A stretch of DNA of 64,000 nucleotides from Coriaria nepalensis (Eukaryota; Streptophyta; Magnoliopsida; Cucurbitales; Coriariaceae): contig CP114487.1 in NCBI GenBank assembly GCA_027186245.1, positions 5,203,001 to 5,267,000 of the forward strand, in the 5' to 3' direction. Of the stretch, positions 21,711 to 35,987 are shown piece by piece. A program made the translations under genes and the position numbers. The notes under the pieces were generated by a model. The model had not been told where the DNA came from. It ran no database searches and worked only from the letters and a program-made list of their open reading frames with translations. How positions within the stretch are numbered: the stretch's first letter is position 1; each line of letters opens with the position of its first letter.

Positions 21711-24700
21711 AAAAATGACATTCGAAGAACATGATTTCGAACATGTTAAACCAACGTGGACTCTCTTCTACTCTGGCTACTATTTCATTCTCCTATGTTT
21801 GTAAGCTTCATTTACTTTCAATTCCTCAAAACTTCATCCACGCCATATATCCACGCCATCTTAGTAACTTTAGGTTCCTTATTTGTCCAAGCTACCCGTA
21901 TTTTGGTTTTTGTTTCCTTGTCACTTCCTTCTTGTTTTATTTTCAATAATTAGTAACTTTCTTTTGTTTGCCCATTCTTTGGATTGCCTTTCATGCCGAA
22001 GTTGCCCATCTTTAATAAAACGAAAATTCTAAAAAATAAATAAATTAGTTATTAAATAATTCTGAAATCATGAATAATATAAATTACTATTTATAGGTTA
22101 TGGTTTATAATATATAAACGCTGGCATTTGATTTTTGTGCCCTCAATATTAGCCACTAATTTTCCGACTCATTTTTACTGATCTATTTGCATGCACTGCT
22201 ATTTTATGTGACAGTATTTTACTCATTGCTAATGTTTACTGTTATATTTCCTGCACTATTTAGTGGCAGTGCATTGCCCACAAAAGTTTGAGGCATAATT
22301 TAGTATTTATCCTGCTAATATTTACTGCTATATTAATAGTTAGAGTGGCATATGTTGAAGCCAAATTTTCGTGTATTATAAAAAATTAAAACTACAAGCA
22401 AATTACATTTATATTTGTTGTTTTCTTTGAGTATAATTGCTTGTATGAAGTTTAATTTATTAATTTTTATTGTTTATCACCTGTTTCAAGCTGGTACTCT
22501 ATTAAAAAAAAAAACAAAAAAATGAATAGTATATACTATCAACTAATAAATATCCATTACTATCCAAACTTATCGAAAACAGATTGAACAATATATAATT
22601 TATCATTACACTTAATATTCCTAACTCCTCCAAAACAGATCCAGCGAAACAGTACCCATTGATTATAACAATTTTTCAAGTTCCAAGAAAAGCTATCCAA
22701 CAAAAATTATAAACAGATAATTACCATATTCCAAGGTCCAACTATAATACCAAACAGATCATCACTCCCATCAAACACATAAAAGTGACATTGTTTAAAC
22801 ACACAAACAAAAGGACAAACTTTCAAATATTGTAATCCATTGATGCTCCATTCATTTAGTTGTGTCCACTAATGGCGTCGTCGTCCATGAAAAGGAAAAA
22901 AAAATTATTAATAATGAATATGACATAATTTGAAATAATCCAAATGATATCCCCTTTGATTAGCAGATTCTTCTTATTGACTTGACTTTGAATGATCTTG
23001 CAACCTCATTTGCATTTCATTCTAAAAAAATATATATTAAAACTAAAATAAAGCAGATGAATTGAAACTGAACTCAAAAGATATCAAACCAAATTGCTAG
23101 AGTTTGAGAGCAGAGTGAATGCAAGATTTAAGGACAAACTGAACCTAAAAAAAAAAAACCAGAAAGGGAATAAGTGTTCTATTGCTAGAAATTTTCTAAT
23201 TGGATTCCATTACAATGTAGAAACTTGAGCAAAGGGTTTCATATATTAGAATTAAAGTAAAACAAAGTACTTCAACATTAAATAATAAACATCCTTAAAG
23301 CAATGAAAACTAGTTAATTTATATGACATTCTTAATACTTAGTGATGGAACACGAATCAGAATTCAAAATCATGCATAGTGATGGAACAAATTAAACAAC
23401 TACTTTATTTTTTGTTATATTGTTTAATTTAGTTGGTTCATAATTAACAAAAATTTTGGTTCATAACATATATATAATCTTGTTTAATCGAAGATGAAAA
23501 TATATGATTCTATACATCATAATCATGAAAGTTTTGATTAATTTCTAACCTTTCATCTTATGTTATGAATTAATACATGATTAACTTAATTAATTTGTAA
23601 CCTTTCATCTTAACATTGTCATGTCATGTGATACAGTATATTTTCATCTTAACATAATGGAGATATGATTATACATATTAACATGGAATGAGTAACATTG
23701 TAATAATTCCCATCATAATAATGTCATTTAATATATTGATGAGTTCATAATCATGTCATTATGATAAACATATCAAATTATGTTGATTCGTATGATTAGT
23801 TGCATTTCAATGTTGATTCACTTTATAGCAAGAAAAATTCTGACGTAAAATTTGAGAAGGTTCACTTGATAGTATTTAATTATCAGTCAAACGACTCATT
23901 CATTTTGAAAATATCTTGAACGTTTTTTTAGATATTGCTACTCGTCGTTTTTTACTTAGTTGAGTACAATCACATCACTTGACTCATTTAAAAAAATCCA
24001 ACGTTTGGTCAGTCCTTTTGCTTTAATTTAAGAAAAAGTATATTCCTTTATTTTATATGTCAGATTATATTATTCGATAACTTTCAAATAAGAGACGAAA
24101 GAAAATAAAAGAAAAATAATTTAAATAAATATAATGTTTGTAATAATCTTGAAATATCGATTCATGTTATGTACGTTCCTTTGATAGTTCATTTGATTTC
24201 GATTTATTAAATTGATTAGAATGAAAAATAAAATAATGTATGTCAAAAATTGTGTTTAGTTGACTAAAGAATAAACTTACTGATTTTGTCAGGAAAATGG
24301 TTGAACGCTTTGGTTTTAGATTTTAATTCTAAAGAATCATTTTAATTGTATTTATTTTGATAATATTACCCCTAATTTTTTTTGCAGGATTTTATAATTT
24401 TATCCTTAAACATAAACATTATTATAACTTTAAAATAAACTATCAAACCTGGCAAATAAACTATCAAACCTGCCGACTAAACTATCAAAAATAAAAACTA
24501 CTAAATAGTTGAACCATTACACATTCCAACTAAAGTTATCAATTTTTAATTTCACTATCCTTATCCTCCTACAAATATCAAACTATTTACCATCAAACAT
24601 AAAAAAAAATCAGTTTCCATTTACAACACATCATATGGATCCAAAAAATTGAAATTTGTTAACCATCCCAAAATTCTTATACATATGCATCATCACCGTA

Positions 24701-25680
24701 TTGGAAACCATAATTTTTCTATCTTCACAGCTAAGTTATTCCTTCTCTTTATTTGGATTGATAGACGAACCATATAATAAGCTATGAAGTTATATACAAT
24801 ATCAATTCAAAGAAAGGAGAAAGCAGGCTAATAAGCAGTGTATAACCCAACCTAATAAACTAATTAATTAAATATAAAGCAATGAAAATTTATCATCTTA
24901 TTATAAAGCAATGATCAAGTGTTTCATATAATTCACAAAAAAAGTTTTAAGAGAGATGAGAAATTAAAAGTTTGATTATTAAATTTATAATATAAATAAA
25001 AAAAGACAAAGAAATAATGAGTTTAATTATTAAACTAAAGAGAGACGAGAAAGATAAAAACGGAATTGATAGAAAGTGACGAAAATTTATCATCTTATTA
25101 TAAAGCAATGATAAAGTGATTCATATAATTCACAAAGAAAGTAATAGGACTCATAGGACTCACATTCCATTATTTGGTTATTCACAAAGAAAATTTGACG
25201 TCTCTCGAAAAAGCGAGATGAGAAATAAAAGTTTGATTATTTAATTTAGTAATCACCAGGAATCATCAATCTTAACTAAAAAAATGCATCAAGCTAAACA
25301 GATCACGGACTCCAAATTATTTGGAAGGCATTCACAGTATCTTGATATTTTTGTTACAATACTTGAGACAAATCATTTGTAATGCTTAAGGTCAATCTCA
25401 TCAAATGGAAGTTGAATGCAAATTTATAACTCTACATGAATCTATGTCAAATGTGACTTGTATCAACGTCATCGAAGATTAGTTTTGCATCGCATATAAT
25501 ATTTTTTGATATGAAATCTATTGAGCAAATAAACCAATTCATCCTCAAATTTAGTGAAAACCACCTTAAGTTGGTCAAATAAAACTTCTTTGCAAGAAGG
25601 CCCATGAATAAGTCAAAGTGTCTTCCTACTTTGTCAGAAAGTCCCTAAGAATATCAAGAAGGATTGAAAAATAAAGGGAA
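21711..25680. other. Four kb of AT-rich DNA without recognised genes
   Basis: No gene, RNA or clear element is seen. Minor repeats: a caaacctg / actatcaaa motif repeated at 24440-24490, and partly duplicated segments around 24885-25250. The open frames at 21731-21953 have no recognisable domain. Confidence 0.5.
24885..25250. repeat. Imperfect local direct repeats
   Basis: The segment beginning gaaaatttatcatcttatta occurs at about 24885 and again at about 25081, each followed by aagcaatgat.aagtg and catataattcacaaa. A gagatgagaaat.aaaagtttgattatt block occurs at about 24953 and 25215. The spacings differ (196 and 262 bp), so this is a rearranged local duplication and not a simple tandem array. 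Confidence 0.75.
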
Positions 25681-25799
25681 AATGTGACCGCATGGCCGAT
25701 TCGATCGTGCGGTCATATGGTCCCCCTTAGCCAACCAGTCCAGGGGGTGGCCTAAATTGAAGCCTAATGTGGCCTATCTCATCTTTTTCTTGACTAATT

Positions 25800-28700
25800 T
25801 AGTCGATTTATTTTATGAATTTTTGCATGTCATTTGATACATATACAAAAGTGATAATTTTGGCATCACCAATATCTTCTTCTTTTTCCCAAGTGACTTT
25901 TTCAGTTTTTTGACATTTCCATAAAACTTCAGCTAAATGAATAATCTTATTCGATATTACTTTATCTATTCTATCTAATATTTGCACCGATATTTCTTCA
26001 TACGATAAGTTAGTTCTAACTTCCACCAGTTCATGTTGCAATATATGAGAAAGAACCGGACATATTTCTTCAATATTGATACATGAAATATATTATGCAC
26101 TTATGAAAAATTCATTGGTAATGCTAATCGATATGCCACTTTGCTTATTCTTTCCAAAATCTCAAAAGGTCCAATGTAACGAGGACTCAAGTATCTTTTC
26201 TTCCCAAATCGCATTATACTTTTTATTGGTGCCACTTTTAGAAATATTAGATCACCCACTTGAAATTTCAGTCACTTTCTCATTTGATCTGCATAGTTCT
26301 TGTATCTACTTTGTGATGTTTTCAATATTTGTTGAATCTTTTTAATTGCTTCTATCGTAGTAGTAACAAAGTTTGGATCTAGTAGTCTCTCCTCTTTTGC
26401 TTCATACCAGTGTATTGAAGATTTTCACTTTCTTCTATATAGGCTTCATATGGGGCGATTCATATCATAGCTTTATAGCTGTTGTTATAGAAAAATTCTA
26501 GTAATAGCAAAACTTTAATCCATGAGCCTTAAAAATCTATCACACATGCTCATAAGATAGAAAAATTCTACTAATAGCAAAAATTTACACCATTAGTTTG
26601 ACTATTGGTTTGATGATGAAAAGCTATAGAAAATTTCAATTATGTCCTCATTGCGCTATGTAAGCTTTTACAGAAGGCTGTGGTAAATCTTAAGTCTTGA
26701 TGTAAAATGAAAAATTCTACTAATAGCAAAAATTTACACCATTAGTTTGACTATTGGTTTGATGATGAAAAGCTATAGAGAATTTCAATTATGTCCTCAT
26801 TGCCCTATGTAAGCTTTTACAGAAGGCTGTGGTAAATCTTAAGTCTTGATGTAAAATGATAGAGATTGGTACTCCATGTAATCTCACTTTCTCTTTAATA
26901 TAAAGTTCTGCAAGTTACTCCAAGTTGTACATGACTTTCACGGGTAAAAAATGGGCCAATTTTATGAGTCGATCTATCATTACCCAACTTGAGTCATACT
27001 CTTTTATAGTTTTTGGTAATCCAAATACAAAACTCATATCTATTTACTCCCATTTCCATTCAAGAATTTCAATTGGTTGTAACTCTCATGTAGGTCTTTG
27101 GTGCTCAACTTTGATTATTTGACAAATTAAGCACTTGTTTACAAAATTTACCACATCCTTTTTTATTCTCGACCACTAAAAATGCTCTTTTATCTATTTA
27201 CATTTTTGTGGTGCCTATATGTACTGAATAATGCATATTGTGGTTTTCAGTTAAGATTCAATTCTTCATTTCTTTGTTGTTGGGGATACATAGTCTTCCC
27301 TTAAAACTAAGAGTCTCATGCTTAGAAATTTCAAAATCATATTGTTTTCCTTCTTCTACTTCTTGGTTGATTCTTTTTATCTCAACATCTAACTCTTGTG
27401 CAGTGTTAATATCTTCAAGTATAGTTGGTTGAAATGTCAAAGCATATAATTGTCCTATTACCAATTCTATCTTTGCCATATACACTTCCTTTCATAATGT
27501 TTCTGGTAGTATGTATAGTGCAGCAAGGCTTGTAGAAGATTAGCGACTTAAAGCATCAGCCATTTTATTTATCTATCTGGATGATAATATATTTCACAGT
27601 CATAATCTTTGACTAATTCTAACCACCATCTCTGTCTCACATTAAGTTCTTTTTGTGTAAGGAAGTATTTAAATCTCTCATGGTCAGTGTAAATTTCGCA
27701 CCATACCCTATAAAGATAATGCCCCCAAACCTTAGAGCAAATACCGCAACAGCTAATTCTTGGTCATAAGTTGGGTAGTTCTTTCGTAATCTTGAAGCTG
27801 GCAGGAAGTAAATGTAATCACCTTTCTATTCTGCATCAATACTGCTCTAAATCCAAACTTGGATGCATCACTATATATCATGAATCCATTTTCACATTCT
27901 TGAATCGCAAACATAGGAGCATTGGTTAACATTTCTTTAGCTCTTAAAAGCTTTTCTCGTAAACTTCTGTCCACTCAAACTTATGAGTTTTGTGAGCAAG
28001 TCTTGTGAGTTGTTGGAAATCTTTGAAAATTCCTTCCATGAATCATTTGTAATAAGCCAGCTAGCCCTAAGAAACTCCGCACCTTTAAGGCATTCTTTGG
28101 TCTAGGCTAATTGCTTACTTCTTCTACTTTGGATGGATACAGATAAATTCTATCTTTAGAAACCACATGTCCTTGGAAAGAAACCCAATAAAGCCAAAAT
28201 TCACACTTCTTAAATTTGGCATAAAGTTGATGATCTCTTAGTGTTTGTAACACCATTTCCAAGTGTTTTTCATGCTCCTCTTTAGACTTTTAATAGAAAA
28301 TAATGTCGTTAATAAGGACAATAACAAACTTGTCTAGATATGCTTTAAACACTCGATTCATCAAATTCATAAAGAAGGCTCGACCATTAGTAAGACCAAA
28401 CGACAACACAGGAATTCATAATGCTTATAACCTATTGGGAAAGTCGCCTTTCAGATATTACTTTCTTGGATCTTTAATTGGTGGCATCTAAATCTCAAAT
28501 CAATCTTGAAAAATACAGATGCTCTTTGTAGTTGATTGAAGAAATCATCTATTCTTGGAAGATGATATTTATTCTTTATGGTTACTTTATTAAGCTCCTT
28601 ATAGTCAATGCACATTCTTATCGACCTATCTTTCTTTTTCATGAACTACACGGGTGCTCCTTAAGGTGACAAACTAGAGTAGATATGTCCCTTATCGAGT

Positions 28701-30400
28701 AATTCTTGTAGTTGCACTTTAAGTTCTTTCAATTTTTCTTGCACCATATGATATGGAACTTTTGAAATTGATGCAATCCCTACTACTATGTCTATTTCAA
28801 ATTCGATGACACCATCTGGAGGAAGTCCTAGTAATTCCTTAGGAAAAACTTCAATAAATTACAAATCACCATAACATCTTCGGACTTTAGTTATCGTTCC
28901 TTGGTAGTACCCACTACACTAGCAAGATACCTAAAAAAATCACTCTTCAGTATCCCTGTTACTTTAATAGCAAACTCCATTGGAATTTTCTTTTTTCTTT
29001 TAGAGCCAATCATTCCTAATATGACATCAAAGGCTTGCATGTCTAACACCATATGATTCACATCTAACTCCCTATTACCTAATTTCATAGGTATAATTTG
29101 TAACTAATGAGTTGAAATTAATACCTCTTACCATATTATGCTAAATATTTCAGCTAGATGATCTACGGGGTGTTCATTTTTATTAACAAACTCCAAAGAA
29201 CAAAAGAGTGTGTCACACCTGAATCTATTAGAGCTAATGACAATTAGAATCTGACTCTATATCACAATAGACGGACTTGCTTCCACCTTATCTCCAATGA
29301 TGGTAAACTTCCTAGCATTATATTTTGCTTGTTGTCCTTCGCTCTTCCTCGGGTTAGCGCAGTCTCTAATGAGGTGTCCTTGTTGTCCACAATTATAGCA
29401 CCCCATGATCCCAACTTTACACTATCCAATATGGATCTTTCCACACTTGTTTCATTGTCGAAATGATCTTCTTTGAAAAACCTTTTTTATTATGGCCTCC
29501 ATTTTGATTACGGTTCCGGTTCGTAAAATCTTTTTTATTTGTATTTCCTGCTCTTTTCCTGTTGTCCTATTAGGAATTAAATCTCTGGTTTTCTCCTTGG
29601 AATGTTGGTGCAGAGGACTGAGCGTTACTTGGTACTCTGGTTTTAATAAATTATTTCTTTTGTTATTCTTAAATCATCCTTGCCTAATCAATTCTCTTCG
29701 CCTTCTCAACCACATTTGAAAAAGGTGCATCATATAGATATGCTACTTCTAAGTACTTACGAGTGTTAAGATCAAAAGACTTTCTTAAAATGCTTCACTT
29801 TTAGAGTATTTGTGGCCACCAAGTGTGATACATACCTGGACAATTTATCGAACTTCCATTGTAACCTTAAATAGTCATGTACCCCCTTTGTAAGTTTTAA
29901 AATTCCCTTTCCTTTTCTTCCAATGAGGCCACGATTATATATTTACCCTCTAACAATTTTCTGAACTCCGGCCATGTCATGGCCCTAACATCATGGATGT
30001 TCGTCATAGTATCCCACCAATAACTTGCATCCTCATCCATTAAACATACGGTGCAATACACCTTTTGGCATGGACTTTTACAAACCTCCCCATTGTTCTT
30101 ATCTAATTCTCAGCCAACTTTATATTATGACCACTGGAGAATTCTAGTGGTTTATATTTCATAAATGTTTTAACTATAAAATTCGAATTTTCCCCACAAA
30201 GAGAGCGTACTACTTGTTATTGTTGTTGAAACAACATTTCTTGAAGTTGTCGTAACTATTGGAGAAGGGTTTTCAACATCTCACTCCGTCTTTGGGTCAA
30301 ACTCCTTAACTCATTCAACTCTTGTTGGTATAGGTCATTAGATGGTCTACCATAACGTCTGTTGGAGGATGCACAAGCAGTATGCCCTCTCGTCATATTT
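25800..30400 (-). mobile_element. Old Ty3/gypsy retrotransposon, degenerate from gag to the integrase end
   Basis: Reading on the minus strand from 30400 downward, the order is complete. The Gag core is at about 30200-29800 (MTWPEFRKLLEGKYI). A zinc knuckle with intact CX2CX4HX4C (CYNCGQQGHLIRDC) is at about 29405-29360. The protease LIDSGVTHSFV lies near 29240, and the VILG flap-side motif near 29020. Reverse transcriptase ([23 protein letters not shown]) is at 28620-28540. The catalytic YxDD region near 28305 now reads IND instead of DD. RNase H follows (FMIYSDASKFG, about 27890), then integrase N-terminal sequence (27485-27258), and a terminal LSYEEISVQILDR...VLWKCQKTEKVTWE tail at 26041-25850. 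Stops and frameshifts are frequent, so it is inactive. The LTRs were not resolved. Confidence 0.82.
26561..26859. repeat. 149-bp tandem duplication inside the gypsy integrase region
   Basis: Unit 1 is 26561-26709 and unit 2 is 26710-26858. They differ at about two positions (agaaaattt / agagaattt and gcgctatg / gccctatg). A short piece of the unit start also occurs at about 26486-26515. The near identity inside a heavily decayed element shows the duplication is much younger than the insertion. Confidence 0.92.
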
Positions 30401-30940
30401 CTACTAGAACATAGTGAAAGATAATTCAATCCCTATAACAAATTAAATATCACGCATTAATTCCTTTGAAATTAGAAAGATTTACTGGAAAAAACACTTT
30501 ATATATATATATATTCAATGATCAATATTTACGTTACAAGATTTGATCATCATAGTAAAAAATAATTATCCTCTTAATTTACACATAATATAGCAAGTTT
30601 CTATGTACATCTCAAAACATTGGTTTTCGAACTTTCTCATAATACATCCGAACCTTTCCTTTCCACATCCTTCTTAGAGGGAACATGCTATGAAAGATAG
30701 CCAAAGTGGCAATTTGCCAAGGAGTGGGTAATCCCCCTCACTCAAAATCTTGAATAGCGTCATGGAAGATCCACCAAAAATCAAGTAAAAAATCATGACA
30801 ATCCAATTGGCTGATAGAGAGGAAACCACTTTTAATTAAATTAGTAGAATTTTCTTGCTTTCAAATTTTTTGTTACATTTATTTAGAATTTTAATTCTCA
30901 TCTCAGCACGTTTTGGTTAATCAAATAGTGATAGGAGTAT
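30401..30940. other. Spacer between gypsy and copia relics
   Basis: No gene is seen. It may contain the decayed leader or LTR of the gypsy element, but no primer site or LTR pair was recognised. A short (TA)n run lies at about 30500-30512. Confidence 0.35.
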
Positions 30941-30944
30941 TTAT

Positions 30945-31741
30945 TTGGGTACTTAGTAATTAGTAGTGCTAAAACAGTTAAGTATGGAAGATTCCAAGAG
31001 AGGACTCTTGCCAATGAGTCATTGGATCTACCTCTACAAGAATATGTGTCCTAAGACACAAGTGCAGAGGGATGAGATGAATAGAGTACCTTATGCTTAG
31101 GCATTGGATTACATATGCTTTAAGAGTTACAAGTAGGTTTCATGGTAATCTGAATAAAAGCATTCAATTTAAGTCAAGAACATTCTTAAGTACTTGAAAA
31201 GGACTAAAGAAATTATTTTTATTTATGGAGGACCTTACTTAAAATTGAGGGTTTCACAAACTATAGTTTTCAATCACACTTTGATGATAGCAAGTCAATT
31301 TCGGGTTTTGTTTCCACATTTAGTAGTAGAGCAATTAGTTGGAAGAGTTACATATAGGACATGACATAGATTCCACTAATGAGGTGATACATTGTAGCTT
31401 AAGAAACAATAAAAGAAGCAGTTTGGATGAAAAAGTTCATAACATAACTTAGTGTGGTTGGAAGCATCATTGACCCCGTAGTATTATACTAACAATAACA
31501 ATGGTGTATAGCACAAACAAACAAACCAAGGTCTGACTAGAAATCCCAACATGTGCTGCGACGTTATTATCTTATCCAAGAGATAATTGGAAGATGAGAT
31601 GTTAACATAGAAAGAGTTGAAACAGATGAAAACATAATATATCCATTCACGTAGGCGCTTTCCTCATGAAAGTTTAAAAGCTATCTTGACAAGATGAAAA
31701 TTAGATTCAGAAATGATTGGCTTTAAGTGTAAGTGGGAGAT
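30945..31741 (+). mobile_element. Copia 3' pol relic (RNase H end)
   Basis: This is a degenerate copy of the same sequence as 53480-54282. The run corresponding to the RNase H region (tggaagattccaagagaggactc, ... gaggatgag) and the stretch leading to aagtgggagatt before the LTR are shared. It is full of stops and frameshifts. The purine-rich aagtgggaga just before 31742 is the expected polypurine tract. Confidence 0.7.
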
Positions 31742-32945
31742 TGAAAGTGTATGCCTATCAAGCCAATTGAGTTTTGACCCGATTGGGAAAATAACTTCAT
31801 ATGATACTATCTTTATGCAGATAGTAGTAACACAATGTATATTATTATTTATTATTTATCATGGTCATTAATTTAGTTGGAATTAATATCTTATGTTTTA
31901 TAAAGAGATATCATGATAATCAAATAGTTTATCACCTAAAGTGTTTAGGGCGGCCGATCTTATGGACATTGATGTTAGTAGAATATCATGATAATTATGT
32001 GGGTGCTTGGTAGAGACTAAGGGTATCAAATGAGACACTTCGATAATTCTCAATGGTAATTATTACTGACTGTTAATAAGAATTATCTGGTGACTATGTA
32101 CATGTGGTCCTTAGACTTGATATCGCTATGATATCCTATGTGCTGGGTTTCATGCTTTGACATCATTCCAATTAGTCCTAGCTAAGGGTGAACATGAGAT
32201 GAACTATTGGGTATGAAATGTTGTACATGAATGTTGTGAGTGATCAAGAGGGAATACATTACTTCCATATTTTGAAATAGATCCTATGAATTATATACTT
32301 TATTGGACAAGTATCTTTCTAAAGTAGTATGGTATGAAAAGAATTTATGTAATTCCATTGTCGATGTTACTTAAAAATATTATGATTTATATGACTTATC
32401 TATAAGGTGTAGCGGTCAAACAATGCCCTATGATGAGTTGGGATATGGGCAGGATGGAATGATCTTTTATTGTAAATATATTATAGTCACAGGAGGTTCT
32501 TTCGGAATATGGTACTTCTCATCTCCTAAGTAGTCTTGACACTTTGTTAGAAGTTAATTTTCACTTTAATATTAAAGTTATTTAATTATGACATGATTAA
32601 GTTAACTCATTAATTTAAAATATGTTTTAAACTAAGCAAATTTAAATATGAATTAAAGAAAATCATAAAGCATTATGAAATTCTCCTACTGGCGTGATGT
32701 AGAACTTAATTCGTCACACATATAACATTCAATAAGAACTTTGTTTAAGATTCAGCGAAGAAAAGGGAAAAGATGGACCATTTTCATTATAAGGGTAAAA
32801 TAGTAATTGAACTTATAGTTTAATTATAAGGGTAAAATAGTAATTATTAAATCTAATGTCATGTAGCTCTGTTAACACAAATTAGTGTGACATTAATTTA
32901 ATTATAAATTAATAAATAATAAAGAAACTTTTTTTAATCAAGGAC
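31742..32945 (+). repeat. Copia LTR copy, 3' truncated
   Basis: It begins tgaaagtgtatgcctatcaagcc and follows the LTR at 43895-45868 for about its first 1.2 kb: the aaatagtttatcacctaaagtgttaggg block near 31920, the tgtgggtgcttggtagagacta block near 31998, and the gaccattttcatt..aagggtaa block near 32775. Similarity fades after about 32945. With the pol relic before it, this is the 3' end of a member of the same family. Confidence 0.75.
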
Positions 32946-35900
32946 CATTTTCATCAAAAAACAACAACCAAAAATTGGGTTGATAGAGGAAGATTAGAAT
33001 TAGAGATTGATAGAAAAGCAAGGATATGGGCTCGTGTGAGTAGGAAACAGAAAATATCTATTCTAGTTCTATCATCAGCTATGGGTTCGAATCTAAGAGA
33101 AATTTTAGAGAATGTTTGCTACCCCGAAATTTTTTTGTCTTTCCTTAATGATAAGGAGAAAAAAAAAATTGGATCAAAAGAAAATGCCATTTTGGAGTTT
33201 GATAACCTTCAAAACATGTAATATAATATTATCCAATTGACCAATTTCAGTCTCACAACCTAACCCATTATAGAAACTAGTAAGTTATCAATTCTTTGAC
33301 ATAATCTACCTAGGTACCACTCATGAATTATAGTACAACAATTTAACAACCTCATATATCTACAACAAGATATCAAGAACCATGAATTATATTACAATAA
33401 CTTAAAATCCTTTTATATTACATTCTCATATATGATTAACAACTTAACATCCTTATATTACAACCTCGCATTTTTATTCGGAAACTCAAAAAGATGTTGG
33501 GATCCCTCGGGGTGTTGCTAAGATTTTGCTTAAATTTTGTGGGATTATTATAGAAGAATCTTAGGCGTCGTGGGATTATTTGATTTGGTGGGATTAGTAT
33601 CGTAGAATCTCCAACCATGGGTGGTTCTCTTGTCAAGTTTCAATGGCCATTATGAGCTCACTACTCAAGAAGGCGGGAAGAATTGCAACCATCCATTGTT
33701 CAAAAAGCCATCATAAGGTTTTGGTTTAGAATATGTGGAAGCTTTATCGAATTCAAAAGTAGTCCTAAAGCTTCTAAGTAGTTTATAATGTAAAGTAGGA
33801 TTGACAACAAGCTATCATAAGATTTAGTTGAACAAAGGATGGCATGAATGGCGACTCAAGCACACTCCGAAGAGAGGATTTTGGACAAGTTCCACTGGAA
33901 TTAAATCATATTATCTTGTTCCTAAGTCTTGTAATAAATGAAAAGTGTGATCTTGATATCAAACAATATTTTATTTTTTCATTTACGGTATTCATAAATT
34001 TTGTAATCATCATTAATATGATATTAACTCTTTTATTTGATTGAAAATCGTAATCTTGGTATTCAATTAATACTAAACAACGAGGCCCGATGTAAATCAT
34101 TATCTTGATATTCATAGGCTTCTTTCAGCTTGTCAATTATGGAAATAAAATTTTTCGAAAAAGTTTTTGGCTAGCAATGTAAATTAATTAAAGACAGACT
34201 GACATTGTTAGATGCTATATCGACTGTAATTTTTTGCCTATAAAGTGGTCAGAATGAAATTTTAGGACTATCATTTGAAATGCTACTAAGCTTTGAGCAT
34301 CAATAATTTTCATATTAGGACATGTGTTGACCATGCATATATACATACTCTTGTCTCACTCTATTTCTAAGCTTAATAGTCTCTGTAGTCTTTACACGTG
34401 TCGACCATGCATGAAGTAACTTTCTTGCCCACTTTAGATTCTTCGTATCTCGTCTTATGTTACCATATCGACTTATCTATTATGACTGACTCAAACTAAC
34501 TATCGATTTTAGACAATCTAACCATATAGAATGTATACTTCAATTATTTTTCTATCCCATCTAATGTGAACTCCAATTATTTTCATATCCTTTAAGATGT
34601 GTACTCAAATTATCCTTCTCATTAATAATAATGGGTCATATCAGCTTCGACATCAATATTTTTGATTAGTAATGGAATGTCTAAGTGTATTTTCTTTATC
34701 ATTTGAGCTAATCAAAATTATTAGATTAGTATGATATCTTAAGTGTATTTTTCTCTACAATCTAAGACAATCATAATTATTATAACCAGTATTAACATGA
34801 TATGAACTACTTTATTCCAATAAGGATTGTGACCCTTATATGAAACTAAGTTTTATTTCATAACTCTTATAATAATCAATGATTTGGTATGAACTCTTTC
34901 AGACATATAATAACTATTTATGCCTGATTACAACCAATTAGACGACCACAGAAGACAAATAAAAAAATATCCAAATCAGTCATAAATGTTTTTCGACCCA
35001 CTTTTGAACTTTTTTTGAATTTAAACCATATTCTCTATTATTATATAAACACCAATGAACTACGTTAATTGTTGAGAGTAGATGTGACCCATTAATTAAG
35101 GGAATAATGAAATTATATAAATATAGTCATTTAAATGTACGACAAACTTCAAAATGATTGACCTCCAAGGATGGTAGTTCATTAATTAAAATAAGGAGAT
35201 CAATCAAATAGTCAATTTAAGAGATACTAGAGATTTGATAATAATCAATAACTATTAGTCAACAATGATTTCTTTAAAGAAACAAATGAATTAGGATAAT
35301 AATAAAAAAGGTAATAATACTAATAATAATAGTAATAATAATAATAAATTAATGAGAAGCTCAGCACTCCTGTTGGTAATTTAATTCCACCTGTCTTTGG
35401 AAACTAAGAAAAATAAAAATGATTACTCATTATAGTTATATAACAAATAGACGACTTCTATTGTTTATTGATTTATACAAGTATGTCTAGCAACTGTTTA
35501 TCAAGGAATGGATATAGTGATTTTCTAAGTATCATTTCATGTCAAGGTAACCTCTCTTTCAATTATGCCGACATTGAAGTATACAAGAAAACTTCTTCAA
35601 ATCATCCCTTTCTTGCATCACCTTTTCTATTAATCCCAACATTTTCCTTCAATTTTAGAGATGACATCTAGTGATAGCCTATACATCCTATTAACCTTCG
35701 CTTAACATAAGGTAAGATTTATAGTTTCAAAGTTTTAGGTTTAGTAGATTAGTTGAGGGTTTTACGTGTTTAAGTTGCAATCTGGAAAAAAAAAATAAAA
35801 AAAAATAGAATAATAGTCCGTTAGAAGAATCCAATTACGGAAAGCTTCAAAAAATGATAAAATTATGTAATAATTATACTAAGACACTTAAATCTTGTAG

Positions 35901-35985
35901 CTTTTCAGAGACACAAGAATACCCTTAACGTATTTGTAATCACTGAGATCTAAATTCTAGAATTTTAGAAGTTAACATGAATGAC
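32946..35985. repeat. Diverged repeat family, copy 1 (about 33480-34960), and AT-rich flanks
   Basis: No gene is supported; the small open frames are unrecognisable. Segments here recur at 38240-39010: gggattatta...gaatcttaggcgtcgt (33540-33570 against 38940-38985), tgtcgaccatgcat (about 34396 against 38577), and attagtatgatatct.aagtgtatttt...ctacaatcta (34723-34767 against 38300-38345). The segments are in the same orientation but in a different order. Confidence 0.55.
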
Positions 35986-35987
35986 TT

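Noticed and set aside
33070..33110. Possible tRNA gene because of a ggttcgaatct box-B-like word
   Set aside because: No matching A box, acceptor stem or cloverleaf arms around it.
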